Shown: positions 16,987 through 24,890 of the stretch, piece by piece | Layout: every line of letters begins with the position of its first letter | Numbering within the stretch: position 1 is the stretch's first letter | Source of the DNA: DASTFY01 sp963813375 | Lineage (GTDB): Bacteria; Actinomycetota; Acidimicrobiia; Acidimicrobiales; Ilumatobacteraceae | Direction of reading: 5' to 3' | DNA: 64,000 nucleotides | Assembly: GCA_963813375.1 (NCBI GenBank) | Contig: CAWEYT010000009.1 | Location: forward strand, 62,001 to 126,000 | Notes under the pieces: model-generated | Told to the model about the DNA's origin: nothing | The model's database searches: none | The model's input: the letters and a program-made list of their open reading frames with translations, nothing else | Translations under genes and position numbers: made by a program

Positions 16987-17565
16987 GTGCCCCGGCCGCG
17001 GCTGCTCGCCATCTCGCTGCTGGCGGCTCTCGTGGTCGGTGGGGCGGTCGGCTGGCTGCTGGCCGACCGGAGCCGTGACGACACGGCGCGCCTCGCCGCG
17101 CCCGGTGCCGACACGGTCCCGACGGACGGGATCCCCGTCGCCACCGACGTCAGCGGGGAGCAGTTGCCGGACATCGACACCGAGGCGCTCGACGGCGCCG
17201 CCGTCCCGTTGCGGTCGTTGACAGGTCAACCACTCGTCCTCAACTTCTGGTACAGCACCTGCCTGCCCTGCCGCAAGGAGATGCCGGCGTTCCAGCAGGT
17301 CCATGAAGAGCTCGGGCCGCGCGTGCGGCTGATCGGCATCAATCCGCTCGACGACGCCGAGCGAGCTCAGGACTTCGCCGACCAGGTCGGCGTCACCTAC
17401 GAGCTGCTCCGCGATCCGGACGGCCGGGCCACGGCGGGGCTGGGCGTCGCCCGCTTCCCGACCACCGTGTTCGTGGCCGCGGACGGAACCGTGCTGGACG
17501 CCGAACCGGGTGAGCTGAGCGCGGACGAGCTGCGCACACGCATCGAGGAGCTGTACCCGGCGTGA
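16987..17565 (+). CDS. TlpA/ResA-like thiol-disulfide oxidoreductase
   Basis: Membrane-anchored extracytoplasmic thioredoxin-fold protein, 192 residues. A single N-terminal transmembrane anchor (about 5-25) precedes the redox domain, with the active site CLPC in NFWYSTCLPCRKEMP, the cis-proline region FPTTVFV and the AhpC/TSA-like insert. It reduces disulfides, probably apo-cytochrome c haem sites. Its stop overlaps the GTG of ccdA (GTGA at 17562-17565), so the electron donor is co-translated. Confidence 0.88.
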   Translation: MPRPRLLAISLLAALVVGGAVGWLLADRSRDDTARLAAPGADTVPTDGIPVATDVSGEQLPDIDTEALDGAAVPLRSLTGQPLVLNFWYSTCLPCRKEMPAFQQVHEELGPRVRLIGINPLDDAERAQDFADQVGVTYELLRDPDGRATAGLGVARFPTTVFVAADGTVLDAEPGELSADELRTRIEELYPA

Positions 17566-18431
17566 TCGACGGCGCCTTCGCCCTGGCCTTCCTCTCCGGC
17601 GTCGTCGCCGCGGTCAACCCGTGCGGCTTCGCCATGCTGCCCGCGTACCTGTCGTACTTCCTCGGGTTGGAGAACCAGGCCCCGGCCGACGAGCCGGCGC
17701 AGGCCGGCGTGGCGCGGGCGTTGGTGGTCAGCGCCTCGGTGTCGGCCGGCTTCCTGGCCGTGTTCACCGTCCTCGGCTTCGTCATCAGGGCCGGGGGCGA
17801 CGGGGTGGCGGACATCATCCGCTACCTGAGCATCGTGATCGGGTTCGTGCTCATCGCCGTCGGGGTCGCCTTCCTGATGGGCCGTTCCCTGGCCTTCGCC
17901 ACACCCCGGCTCGAGCGCGGCGGCCGCTCCCGCACGTTCTGGTCGATGTTCGTCTTCGGCATCTCGTATGCGGTGGCGTCCTTCGGCTGCACGATCGGCC
18001 CGTTCGTCCTGACCGTGCTCGGCAGCTTCACCCGGGACGGCGCGGCGTCGGGCGTCCTGATGATCGTGGCCTACGGCCTGGGGATGGGATTGCTGCTGAC
18101 CACGCTGACCGTGACGTTGGCGCTCGCCCGCGGCGGGCTGCTGCGCGGTCTGCGCTCGGCCCTGCGGTGGATCGACACCGTGGCCGGGGTGCTGCTGATC
18201 CTCGCCGGGCTCTACCTCGTCTACTACTGGTGGTACGACCTGGTGTCGGACACCGGCGCGCGGGACGTGGCCGGCGGCGGTCTCAGCTCCTGGTTCCAGC
18301 AGCGAGCCGACGACATCGCCATCTGGCTCAACGACCGCGGCGCGGGGTTCCTCGCCCTCGTCCTCGGCGTGGTCGTCGTGGCTGCGCTCGCCGCCGTCGT
18401 GGCGTACCGGCCGCGAAGGCCCGACCCGTGA
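17562..18431 (+). CDS. ccdA: CcdA-type cytochrome c biogenesis / thiol transporter
   Basis: Polytopic membrane protein that passes reducing power from cytoplasmic thioredoxin across the membrane, 289 residues, six or more transmembrane segments. The redox cysteines are in AAVNPCGFAMLP (helix 1) and ASFGCTIGP (helix 4), each next to proline or glycine as in CcdA/DsbD-beta. It overlaps the TlpA-like gene upstream and the following gene downstream by four bases, forming a three-gene operon. It probably serves the haem-c domain of CtaC encoded 9 kb away; that link is inference. Confidence 0.88.
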   Translation: MIDGAFALAFLSGVVAAVNPCGFAMLPAYLSYFLGLENQAPADEPAQAGVARALVVSASVSAGFLAVFTVLGFVIRAGGDGVADIIRYLSIVIGFVLIAVGVAFLMGRSLAFATPRLERGGRSRTFWSMFVFGISYAVASFGCTIGPFVLTVLGSFTRDGAASGVLMIVAYGLGMGLLLTTLTVTLALARGGLLRGLRSALRWIDTVAGVLLILAGLYLVYYWWYDLVSDTGARDVAGGGLSSWFQQRADDIAIWLNDRGAGFLALVLGVVVVAALAAVVAYRPRRPDP

Positions 18432-19027
18432 CCTTCGCCGAACTGCTGGCCCAGCCCGGCGTGGAGGAGGTGTCGACGCTGCGGGGCCGCTTCGGCTTCA
18501 TGGCCTACCACGGCGGTTCGCTGGAGGAGGCGACGGACGTGGTCGCGTCCGCCGCGGCCGAGGAGGCCGGAGCCTCGTACTACGGGGTGCACCAGCCGGC
18601 CGACCTGCAGTGGCACATCCCCTCGATCCTCATCGAACCCGCCGAGTCTCCCGCGTTGGCCGCCTTCCTCGACCACGTGGATCAGGTCATCACCGTCCAT
18701 GGCTACGGGCGCGACGGCTACTGGGCCACGCTCCTCGTCGGCGGAGGGCACCGCCCGCTGGCGGAGCACCTCGCCACGCACCTGCGCCGGCAGCTCCCGG
18801 CCTACGACGTCGTCACCGATCTCGACGCCATCCCGCTCGAGCTCCGCGGGCTCCACCCCCGCAATCCGGTCAACCTGGCCCGAGGCGGCGGCGTGCAGCT
18901 CGAACTGCCTCCGCGCGTGCGAGGAACCAGCCCGCTGTTCTGGGACTGGGAGGGTCCGGGGCTCAACCCCCACACCCGGGCGCTCGTGGACGCGCTGGTC
19001 GCCACGGTCGAGTCCTGGCCGGCTTGA
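18428..19027 (+). CDS. Poly-gamma-glutamate hydrolase family protein
   Basis: Member of the YmaC/YoqZ (PF05908-like) zinc amidohydrolase group, 199 residues, related to phage poly-gamma-glutamate depolymerases. Putative metal ligands are in FMAYHGGSLEEAT (His and Glu), in VHGYGRDG and in a conserved C-terminal acidic segment. No signal peptide is seen. GTG 18428 overlaps the ccdA stop. Why it is coupled to thiol redox genes is unclear. The family assignment rests on pattern and length only. Confidence 0.65.
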   Translation: MTFAELLAQPGVEEVSTLRGRFGFMAYHGGSLEEATDVVASAAAEEAGASYYGVHQPADLQWHIPSILIEPAESPALAAFLDHVDQVITVHGYGRDGYWATLLVGGGHRPLAEHLATHLRRQLPAYDVVTDLDAIPLELRGLHPRNPVNLARGGGVQLELPPRVRGTSPLFWDWEGPGLNPHTRALVDALVATVESWPA

Positions 19028-19037
19028 ACGGTCCGCG

Positions 19038-19679
19038 TCAGGGCGCCAGGCGCTCGATCGTCCAGGGCGCGCCGGGTGCGTCCCGGCGGTAGCGGAAGCG
19101 GTCGTGGAGGCGGCTGGGCCGCCCCTGCCAGAACTCCAGCGCCAGCGGCACGAGCCGCAGTCCACCCCAGAAGGGCGGACGCGGGATGTCGTCGCTGGGG
19201 AAGCGCGCTTCCGCCTCCGCCACCCGGGCGTCGAGCTCGGCCCGGTCCGCCAGCACCTGGGACTGCGGCGACGCCCAGGCCCCGATGCGCGAGGCACGGG
19301 GGCGGGTGGCGTAGTACTCGTCGGCCTCCGCCGCGCTGACCGGTTCCACCGCGCCCCGCAGCCTGACCTGCCGGTGGAGCGGGAGCCACGCGAAGGTGGC
19401 GGCCGCCATCGGGCGGGCCAGCACCTGCCGTGCCTTCGCCGACTCCAGGTTGGTGAAGAAGGCGAAGCCACGCTCGTCGACGCCCCGGGCCAGCACGACC
19501 CGCGCGTCGGGGCCCCCGTCCTCGGCGACGGTGGCGACGGTCATCGCGTGGGGCTCCTCGAGGCCAGCGGCCTCCGCGGCGCGGTACCACGCCCACCACT
19601 GGACGATCGGATCGTCGTCCAGGTCGTCGCGTTCGAGGGTGCCCCAGTCGTAGTCGGTGCGCCGGTCGGCCAGGCTCAT
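19038..19679 (-). CDS. pdxH: Pyridoxine/pyridoxamine 5'-phosphate oxidase
   Basis: FMN enzyme producing pyridoxal 5'-phosphate, 213 residues, the standard length. Recognisable segments are PDARVVLARGVDERGFAFFTN, RQVRLRGAVEPV, RIGAWASPQSQV and the C-terminal EFWQGRPSRLHDR, the most conserved PdxH motif. It converges with the gene ending at 19027 and lies four bases downstream of serS on the reverse strand, probably co-transcribed with it. Confidence 0.93.
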   Translation of the reverse strand: MSLADRRTDYDWGTLERDDLDDDPIVQWWAWYRAAEAAGLEEPHAMTVATVAEDGGPDARVVLARGVDERGFAFFTNLESAKARQVLARPMAAATFAWLPLHRQVRLRGAVEPVSAAEADEYYATRPRASRIGAWASPQSQVLADRAELDARVAEAEARFPSDDIPRPPFWGGLRLVPLALEFWQGRPSRLHDRFRYRRDAPGAPWTIERLAP

Positions 19680-19683
19680 CCGG

Positions 19684-20979
19684 TCACCCGCGGGCGGGGA
19701 TGGAACGGTGGCCGCGCAGGTACGGCCAGAGCACCTCGGGCAGCGCCACGCTCCCGTCGGGCTGGCGGCCGTTCTCGATGAGCGCCGCCCAGACCCGGGG
19801 CACGGCGAGGGCCGAACCGTTGAGGGTGTGGAGGACGACGGTGCCCTTCTCGCCGGTGGGCCGGTAGCGCAGGTCCGCCCGGCGGGCCTGGTAGTCGCTG
19901 AACCAGCTCACCGACGAGACCTCGAGCCAGGCATCGGCCCCGGGGGCGTACACCTCCAGGTCGATGCTCCGGTGATGGCTCTGGCCGAGGTCGCCGGTGC
20001 AGATCTCCACGAGGCGGTACGGGAGGCCGAGCGCGGCGATGGTGCCCTCGGCGCGCTCGAGGAGCTCGTCGAGCATGGCCGGTGCCTGCTCCGGGGTGGC
20101 GTAGGCCAGGATCTCGACCTTGTCGAACTCGTGGGCGCGGAGCATGCCTCGCGTGTCCCGCCCGGCCGAGCCGGCCTCCCGCCGGTAGCACGACGTGGCC
20201 GCCATCATCCGCACCGGCAGGTCGGCCTCCGCCAGGATCTCCCCCGCGCCGATCGAGGTCAGCGGGACCTCGGCCGTCGGGATGCACCACAGGTCGTCGC
20301 GCTCCACCGCGAACGCGTCGTCGGCGAACTTGGGGAGCTGCCCAGTCGCGGTGAGGGTGGCCGTCGTGACGAGCGTGGGCGGGCGGATCTCCTCGAAGGC
20401 GTCGGCGTTGCGATCGAGCGCCAGCTGGCACAAGGCCCGCGAGAGCGTCGCTCCCAGACCTCGTTGCATCGTGAACATCGCGCCACTGATCTTGACGGCC
20501 CGCTCGTTGTCGAGGATGCCGAGGGCGGTCGCGGTCTCCCAGTGGGGGACCCGCTGGTGGTCCGGGAAGGTGTCCGGCAGGTTGACCGGGCCCTTGACGA
20601 TCGGGTTGTCGGCCTCGCTGAGCCCGTCCGGGGCCAGCTCCGACGGCAGGTTGGGGATGCGCAGCATGAGGTCGCGCAGCTGCTGCTCGACCTCGGCCAG
20701 GTCGGCGGCCAGCGCCGTCTCGGCGTCGCCGATGGCGCGGCTCTCGGCCATGACCAGGTCCGCCTTGTCGACGTCGCCCGCCCGGCGCAGTTGTCCGACC
20801 TGCTTCGACAGCTCGTTGACCCGCCGGCGGGCGTCGTCGCGCTCGGCCGTGATGGCACGGGCCCGTTCGTCGAGCGCCGCGGCTTCGTCGAGCTGGACGA
20901 GGACCTCCGGCGACCCGCGCCGCGCCAGGGCAGTCCGGACACCGTCCGGATCGGTGCGCAGGAGGCGGAGGTCGATCAC
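19684..20979 (-). CDS. serS: Seryl-tRNA synthetase
   Basis: Class II aminoacyl-tRNA synthetase charging tRNA-Ser, 431 residues. An N-terminal two-helix coiled-coil arm (about 25-110) binds the tRNA. Motif 2 is CYRREAGSAGRDTRGMLR followed by HEFDKVE. Motif 3 is near the C-terminus around LNGSALAVPRVWAALIEN. GTG 20979 is supported by a TACCCT -10 box six bases upstream. pdxH follows. Confidence 0.96.
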   Translation of the reverse strand: MIDLRLLRTDPDGVRTALARRGSPEVLVQLDEAAALDERARAITAERDDARRRVNELSKQVGQLRRAGDVDKADLVMAESRAIGDAETALAADLAEVEQQLRDLMLRIPNLPSELAPDGLSEADNPIVKGPVNLPDTFPDHQRVPHWETATALGILDNERAVKISGAMFTMQRGLGATLSRALCQLALDRNADAFEEIRPPTLVTTATLTATGQLPKFADDAFAVERDDLWCIPTAEVPLTSIGAGEILAEADLPVRMMAATSCYRREAGSAGRDTRGMLRAHEFDKVEILAYATPEQAPAMLDELLERAEGTIAALGLPYRLVEICTGDLGQSHHRSIDLEVYAPGADAWLEVSSVSWFSDYQARRADLRYRPTGEKGTVVLHTLNGSALAVPRVWAALIENGRQPDGSVALPEVLWPYLRGHRSIPARG

Positions 20980-20985
20980 AGGTCG

Positions 20986-20991
20986 AGGGTA
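20986..20991 (-). promoter_or_regulatory. -10 box TACCCT of serS, leaderless type
   Basis: On the reverse strand TACCCT ends six bases before the GTG at 20979, without a ribosome site. Confidence 0.35.
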
Positions 20992-21062
20992 GCCCTCGGC
21001 GCGATCGCCCCGACCAGCGATTGGCGGCGCACGGCGCCTCAGAGCTCCCGACCGGTCGCCGC

Positions 21063-21068
21063 TAGCCT
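21063..21068 (+). promoter_or_regulatory. -10 box TAGCCT of the ABC exporter operon, leaderless type
   Basis: TAGCCT ends eight bases before the GTG at 21077. Confidence 0.35.
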
Positions 21069-21076
21069 CGCCGGTC

Positions 21077-22042
21077 GTGGCTGCGGTGGAGGTCGAGGAC
21101 CTGATCGTCCGCTACGGCGACCTCGTGGCGGTCGATGGCCTGTCGTTCACGGCCGAGGCGGGAGCCGTCACGGCGCTCCTCGGTCCCAACGGCGCCGGCA
21201 AGACGTCGACGGTGGAGGTCCTCGAGGGCTTCCGGTCCCCGACCGCCGGCCGGGTGCAGGTGCTGGGCCTCGACCCGACCACGCAGCACCGGCAGCTCGT
21301 GCGGCGGATGGGGGTCATGCTGCAGCAGGGCGGGATCTACCCCGGGATCCGGGTCGAGGAGGCGGCGGCGCTGTTCTGCGCCCACTACGGCCACCGGCAC
21401 CGCGCCGCTGAGCTCCTGGCCATGGTCGGTCTCGCCGAGCGATCCCGGTCGACGTGGCGCCAGCTCTCCGGTGGTGAGCAGCAGCGGCTGTCGCTGGCCC
21501 TGGCGCTGGCCGGCGCACCCGACGTGCTGTTCCTGGACGAGCCGACGGCGTCGGTGGACGTGGCCGGTCGCCTGCAGGTGCGATCCCTGCTGCGGTCGCT
21601 GCGCGACGGAGGCTGCTGCATCGTCCTCACCACCCACGAGCTCGAGGAGGCCGAGCGGTTGGCCGACTCCGTCGTCATCGTGGACGGCGGCCGGCTGGTG
21701 GCCACCGGGCACCCGGGGGAGCTGAGCAGGGCGCTGCCGTCGGAGGAGATCCGCTTCGGCGCTCCACCAGGGCTGGACGTGGCCGGCCTGGGCGCCACGC
21801 TCGGTGCGCTGGTGCGCGAAGACGATCCCGGCGAGTACGTGGTCGCCTGCCGGCCCGAGCCTGCGGTCGTCGCCGAGCTGACGGCCTGGCTGGCCAGCCA
21901 CGACATCCCCCTGGCCGACCTGCGGGCCGGCCGGCGCCGCCTCGAGGACATCTACCTGGCGCTCACCAGCCGGAGCGGGCCGCCGGCACCGGCGCCCGAC
22001 GCAGCCCGTCGCGCCCGCCGGCGGGGCCGGCATCCCGCATGA
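21077..22042 (+). CDS. ABC transporter ATP-binding protein (ABC-2 / DrrA-like)
   Basis: ATPase subunit of an exporter, 321 residues. Walker A is GPNGAGKTS, the signature is LSGGEQQRLS, Walker B is VLFLDEPTASVD and the switch histidine is in TTHELEEAERL. A C-terminal extension of about 100 residues follows, as in drug/daunorubicin-type ATPases. Its stop overlaps the ATG of the permease gene (ATGA at 22039-22042). The substrate is unknown; cytochrome-oxidase-linked exporters of this type occur next to cta genes, but no functional link is shown here. Confidence 0.92.
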   Translation: MAAVEVEDLIVRYGDLVAVDGLSFTAEAGAVTALLGPNGAGKTSTVEVLEGFRSPTAGRVQVLGLDPTTQHRQLVRRMGVMLQQGGIYPGIRVEEAAALFCAHYGHRHRAAELLAMVGLAERSRSTWRQLSGGEQQRLSLALALAGAPDVLFLDEPTASVDVAGRLQVRSLLRSLRDGGCCIVLTTHELEEAERLADSVVIVDGGRLVATGHPGELSRALPSEEIRFGAPPGLDVAGLGATLGALVREDDPGEYVVACRPEPAVVAELTAWLASHDIPLADLRAGRRRLEDIYLALTSRSGPPAPAPDAARRARRRGRHPA

Positions 22043-22770
22043 GCTCCGGTCCCGGCCCGCTGGCCGCGCAGACCCGCGTCGAGATGACGCTCACGCTGCG
22101 CCGCGGCGAGTCGCTCCTGCTCGTGCTCGGGATCCCCGTGCTGTTGCTCGTCTTCTTCAGCGTGGTCGACGTGCTGCCGACCGGGGACGGGGAGCCCATC
22201 GATTTCCTGGCCCCCGGCATCCTGGCCCTGGCCGTGATGTCGACCGCCATGGTCAGCCTGGGCATCGCCACGGGGTTCGAGCGCTCGTACGGCGTGCTCA
22301 AGCGGCTGGGCGCCACACCGCTCGGCCGGCCCCGGCTCGTCGCCGCGAAGACGGCGGCCGTGGTGCTGATCGAGATCGTCCAGCTGGTCGTCCTGGTGCC
22401 CGTCTCCTACGCCCTCGGCTGGGCGCCCGGCGGGCGATGGGCGCTGGCCCTCGCCGGCGTGGTCGTCGGCACGGTGGCTTTCGCCGGGATCGGTCTGGCG
22501 ATGGCGGGATGGCTGCGCGGCGAGGTCAACCTGGCCGCCGCCAACGCGCTCTACCTGGTGCTGCTGCTCCTGGGCGGGATGATCTTCCCGCTCGACGAGC
22601 TGCCGTCGGGACTGGCGCAGGCGGCGCAGCTCCTGCCGAGCGCGGCGCTGGCCGAGGTCCTGCGGGCGGCGCTCACGACGGGTGCCGCGCCAGGCCGGGC
22701 CTGGTTCACGCTGCTGGCCTGGGCCGTGGCCGCCCCCGTGCTGGCCGCCCGCACCTTCCGCTGGGAGTAG
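22039..22770 (+). CDS. ABC-2 type transporter permease
   Basis: Membrane subunit partner of the preceding ATPase, 243 residues with about six transmembrane segments (for example ESLLLVLGIPVLLLVFFSV, ILALAVMSTAMVSLGIA and ALYLVLLLLGGMIFPLDEL). LLLGGMIFPLDELP is the conserved ABC-2 motif before the last helix. The pair forms a two-gene operon that ends at the palindromic element at 22781-22855. Confidence 0.9.
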   Translation: MSSGPGPLAAQTRVEMTLTLRRGESLLLVLGIPVLLLVFFSVVDVLPTGDGEPIDFLAPGILALAVMSTAMVSLGIATGFERSYGVLKRLGATPLGRPRLVAAKTAAVVLIEIVQLVVLVPVSYALGWAPGGRWALALAGVVVGTVAFAGIGLAMAGWLRGEVNLAAANALYLVLLLLGGMIFPLDELPSGLAQAAQLLPSAALAEVLRAALTTGAAPGRAWFTLLAWAVAAPVLAARTFRWE

Positions 22771-22780
22771 CCCCCCGACA

Positions 22781-22855
22781 GCGCACTTTTCGAACGGAGA
22801 TGTCAGAAAGCGCGCTCTGAACGCGCTCCACGACATCTCCGTGCAGAAAGCGCGC
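22781..22855. repeat. REP-like long palindrome between convergent operons
   Basis: Perfect 11-bp arms ACGGAGATGTC (22794-22804) and GACATCTCCGT (22832-22842) enclose a second stem AGCGCG/CGCGCT (22809-22814, 22822-22827). CAGAAAGCGCGC occurs twice (22804-22815 and 22844-22855), and GCGCACTTTT at 22781 can pair imperfectly with the last copy. It sits exactly between the convergent ABC exporter and cta operons, so a bidirectional terminator is likely. The compact, repeat-within-repeat form also resembles REP/REPIN elements. Confidence 0.8.
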
Positions 22856-22876
22856 GCGACCAGCAGCGCCGGGTCG

Positions 22877-23833
22877 TCAGGGGCCGGGGGCGGGGCGGTC
22901 GGGCTCGGGCGCGGGCGGGACGGTGTCGAACACCCGGGTGACGTCCTCGTAGGTGAGCGGGAGGTCGTCGTGGCCGGTGACCTCGGCGTCCGGGATGCGC
23001 CGCGACCTGACGTAGGTGTTCTCCTCCTCCCAGCGCCCCATGAAGCGGCGGAAGAAGAGCACGGCGATCACCGTCCAGAGGAACAGCGACCCGCCGACCT
23101 TCATGATCGCGCCGGCCATCTGCTGGTCGTCGGTGACGGTGATCCCCCACAGCCGCGGGTCGTGGTCGTAGGCCTTGTAGACCGCGCCGTCGGCGAAGGT
23201 CAGCCAGCCCGCCGGCACCGTCGGGATGATCGACATGACGAAGAGGTAGATCATCGTGCCGCCCGGGCCCATGCGCAGTTCGGGGAACGGTCCGCAGACC
23301 GGCACCCACATCAGCAGTGCCGAGAGCACGAGCATCGTGTGGAGGCCGTAGTGCAGCGCGGGGTTGCCGCTGGTGACGGCTCCGTTCACGACCGCCGGGA
23401 TGTGCGAGACGATCACCATGGCGTTGAAGATGACCCCGGCCACCACGGGCATGGCCAGCCAGCGGAACACTTGCCAGACCCGGCCGTTGCCGACCAGCAG
23501 GCGGGCCAGCCAGGTGGGCGTCGCCAGCAGGAGGAGCGGCGGCATGAAGTACGACAGCACCATGTGCTGGAGCATGTGGGCCGAGTAGAGGTACTCCTCC
23601 GAGAGGTCGTGCATCGGCCAGTCGGACGCCAGCCAGAGCAGGGCCAGCCCGGCGACGAAGCAGGCGACCTGGCGTCCGGTGACCGCCGCCTGGCCCGGCC
23701 GGACCACCCGCGGGCCGATGACCTTGATCGCGTAGGTGTACCCGAGCGCCAGCCCGGCGACCAGCACCCAGACCTCGATGTGGGGCTGGAAGCGCCAGAT
23801 GTCGGGTGATGCCTCGATGCCGAGCAACGGCAC
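22877..23833 (-). CDS. ctaG: Cytochrome c oxidase assembly factor CtaG (caa3 type)
   Basis: Polytopic membrane protein needed for copper insertion or assembly of aa3/caa3 oxidases in Gram-positive bacteria, 318 residues, about seven transmembrane segments. Conserved features: HMLQHMVLSYFMPPLLLLATP with its histidines, HIPAVVNGA, HTMLVLSALLMWVPVCGP, and a DQQMAGAIMK segment before the last helix. It is the last gene of the cta operon, nine bases after ctaF. Confidence 0.9.
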   Translation of the reverse strand: MPLLGIEASPDIWRFQPHIEVWVLVAGLALGYTYAIKVIGPRVVRPGQAAVTGRQVACFVAGLALLWLASDWPMHDLSEEYLYSAHMLQHMVLSYFMPPLLLLATPTWLARLLVGNGRVWQVFRWLAMPVVAGVIFNAMVIVSHIPAVVNGAVTSGNPALHYGLHTMLVLSALLMWVPVCGPFPELRMGPGGTMIYLFVMSIIPTVPAGWLTFADGAVYKAYDHDPRLWGITVTDDQQMAGAIMKVGGSLFLWTVIAVLFFRRFMGRWEEENTYVRSRRIPDAEVTGHDDLPLTYEDVTRVFDTVPPAPEPDRPAPGP

Positions 23834-23842
23834 CTCCTGCGA

Positions 23843-24214
23843 TCAGGCCTTGGCGAAGTACTCGAACGTGGCCAGCGCGCCGACGTACACGGCCACGGCC
23901 AGCAGCGCACCCGCCCAGAACAGCCGGCCGAAGAGCTTCGAGTCCCACCTCAGGTGCATGAAGAACAGCACCACGAGGAGGAACTTGGTCGCCATGAGGC
24001 CCAGCATGAGCGGGAGGAACGCCTTGTCCAGGAAGTCGGCGTAGCTGGCGTAGATCTCGATGGCCGTGAGCACGACCAGCACGGCCGCGACCTTGACGTA
24101 CAGCAGGTCCATCTTGTGGCTGTACTGGGGACGGTCGGCGTCGGGCGCGTCGACGCCCTCGACCCCCTCGGCAGCCACCTCGTCGTTGGCTTCGTCGGCG
24201 ACGTGCGTGCTCAT
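23843..24214 (-). CDS. ctaF: Cytochrome c oxidase subunit IV
   Basis: Small subunit of the haem-copper oxidase, 123 residues with three transmembrane segments after an acidic 35-residue cytoplasmic head. LFFMHLRWDSKLFGRLFW is the typical subunit IV signature. It lies between ctaE (10 bases) and ctaG (9 bases) as in other actinobacterial and Bacillus-type operons. Confidence 0.88.
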   Translation of the reverse strand: MSTHVADEANDEVAAEGVEGVDAPDADRPQYSHKMDLLYVKVAAVLVVLTAIEIYASYADFLDKAFLPLMLGLMATKFLLVVLFFMHLRWDSKLFGRLFWAGALLAVAVYVGALATFEYFAKA

Positions 24215-24224
24215 GGGCGTGACC

Positions 24225-24890
24225 TCAGGCCGGAATCAGGTAGACGAGCGTGAAGATGACGATCCACACGATGTCGACGAAGTGCCAGTAGAGGCCGACG
24301 ATATCGACGACCTCGGCCCGGTCCCCGTCGATGCGGCCCCGAAGCGTGATGACGACGAGCGAGATCAGCATGATGATCCCGACGCTCACGTGGACGCCGT
24401 GGAAGCCGGTCAACGTGTAGAAGCTGGAGCCGAACAGGCTGGTGGTGAAGCCCAGGCCCTCGCGGTAGAAGGCCGTGAACTCGTAGACCTGGCCGCCGAC
24501 GAACAGCGAACCCAACGCCGCGGTGGCGCACAGCCACAGCCGGGTCCGGCGCACGTCGCCGTTCTTGGAGGCGGACACGGCCAGCACCATGGTCAGGGAG
24601 CTCATCAGCAGGATGAACGAGCTGATCGACGTGAAGGGGATGTCGTAGATCTGGTCCGGCTTGGGGCCTTCCTGGGTGCGGCCCCGGTAGAGCATGTAGG
24701 TCGAGATCAGCCCGCCGAACAGCAGGCATTCCGACCCGAGGAACAGCCACATCCCGAGCTTGTTGTTGGACAGCCCGGTGGTCGTGTCGTGGCCGGCCTC
24801 ACCGTGGCCGCCACCATGGCCGGTCTCGATGTGGGCGCGACCGCCCTCGTCGCGGGCCGGCCCGACGTCCGTCACGTGCACGTCAGTCAA
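24225..24890 (-). CDS. ctaE: Cytochrome c oxidase subunit III
   Basis: Seven-helix subunit III, 221 residues. Family features are present: FLGSECLLFGGLIS with the conserved glutamate, GFHGVHVSVGI, and the C-terminal YWHFVDIVWIVIF. Its GTG start at 24890 overlaps the ctaD stop by eight bases. Together with ctaD, C and F it forms a complete oxidase. A second, divergent subunit III is encoded at 29280-29882. Confidence 0.95.
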   Translation of the reverse strand: MTDVHVTDVGPARDEGGRAHIETGHGGGHGEAGHDTTTGLSNNKLGMWLFLGSECLLFGGLISTYMLYRGRTQEGPKPDQIYDIPFTSISSFILLMSSLTMVLAVSASKNGDVRRTRLWLCATAALGSLFVGGQVYEFTAFYREGLGFTTSLFGSSFYTLTGFHGVHVSVGIIMLISLVVITLRGRIDGDRAEVVDIVGLYWHFVDIVWIVIFTLVYLIPA

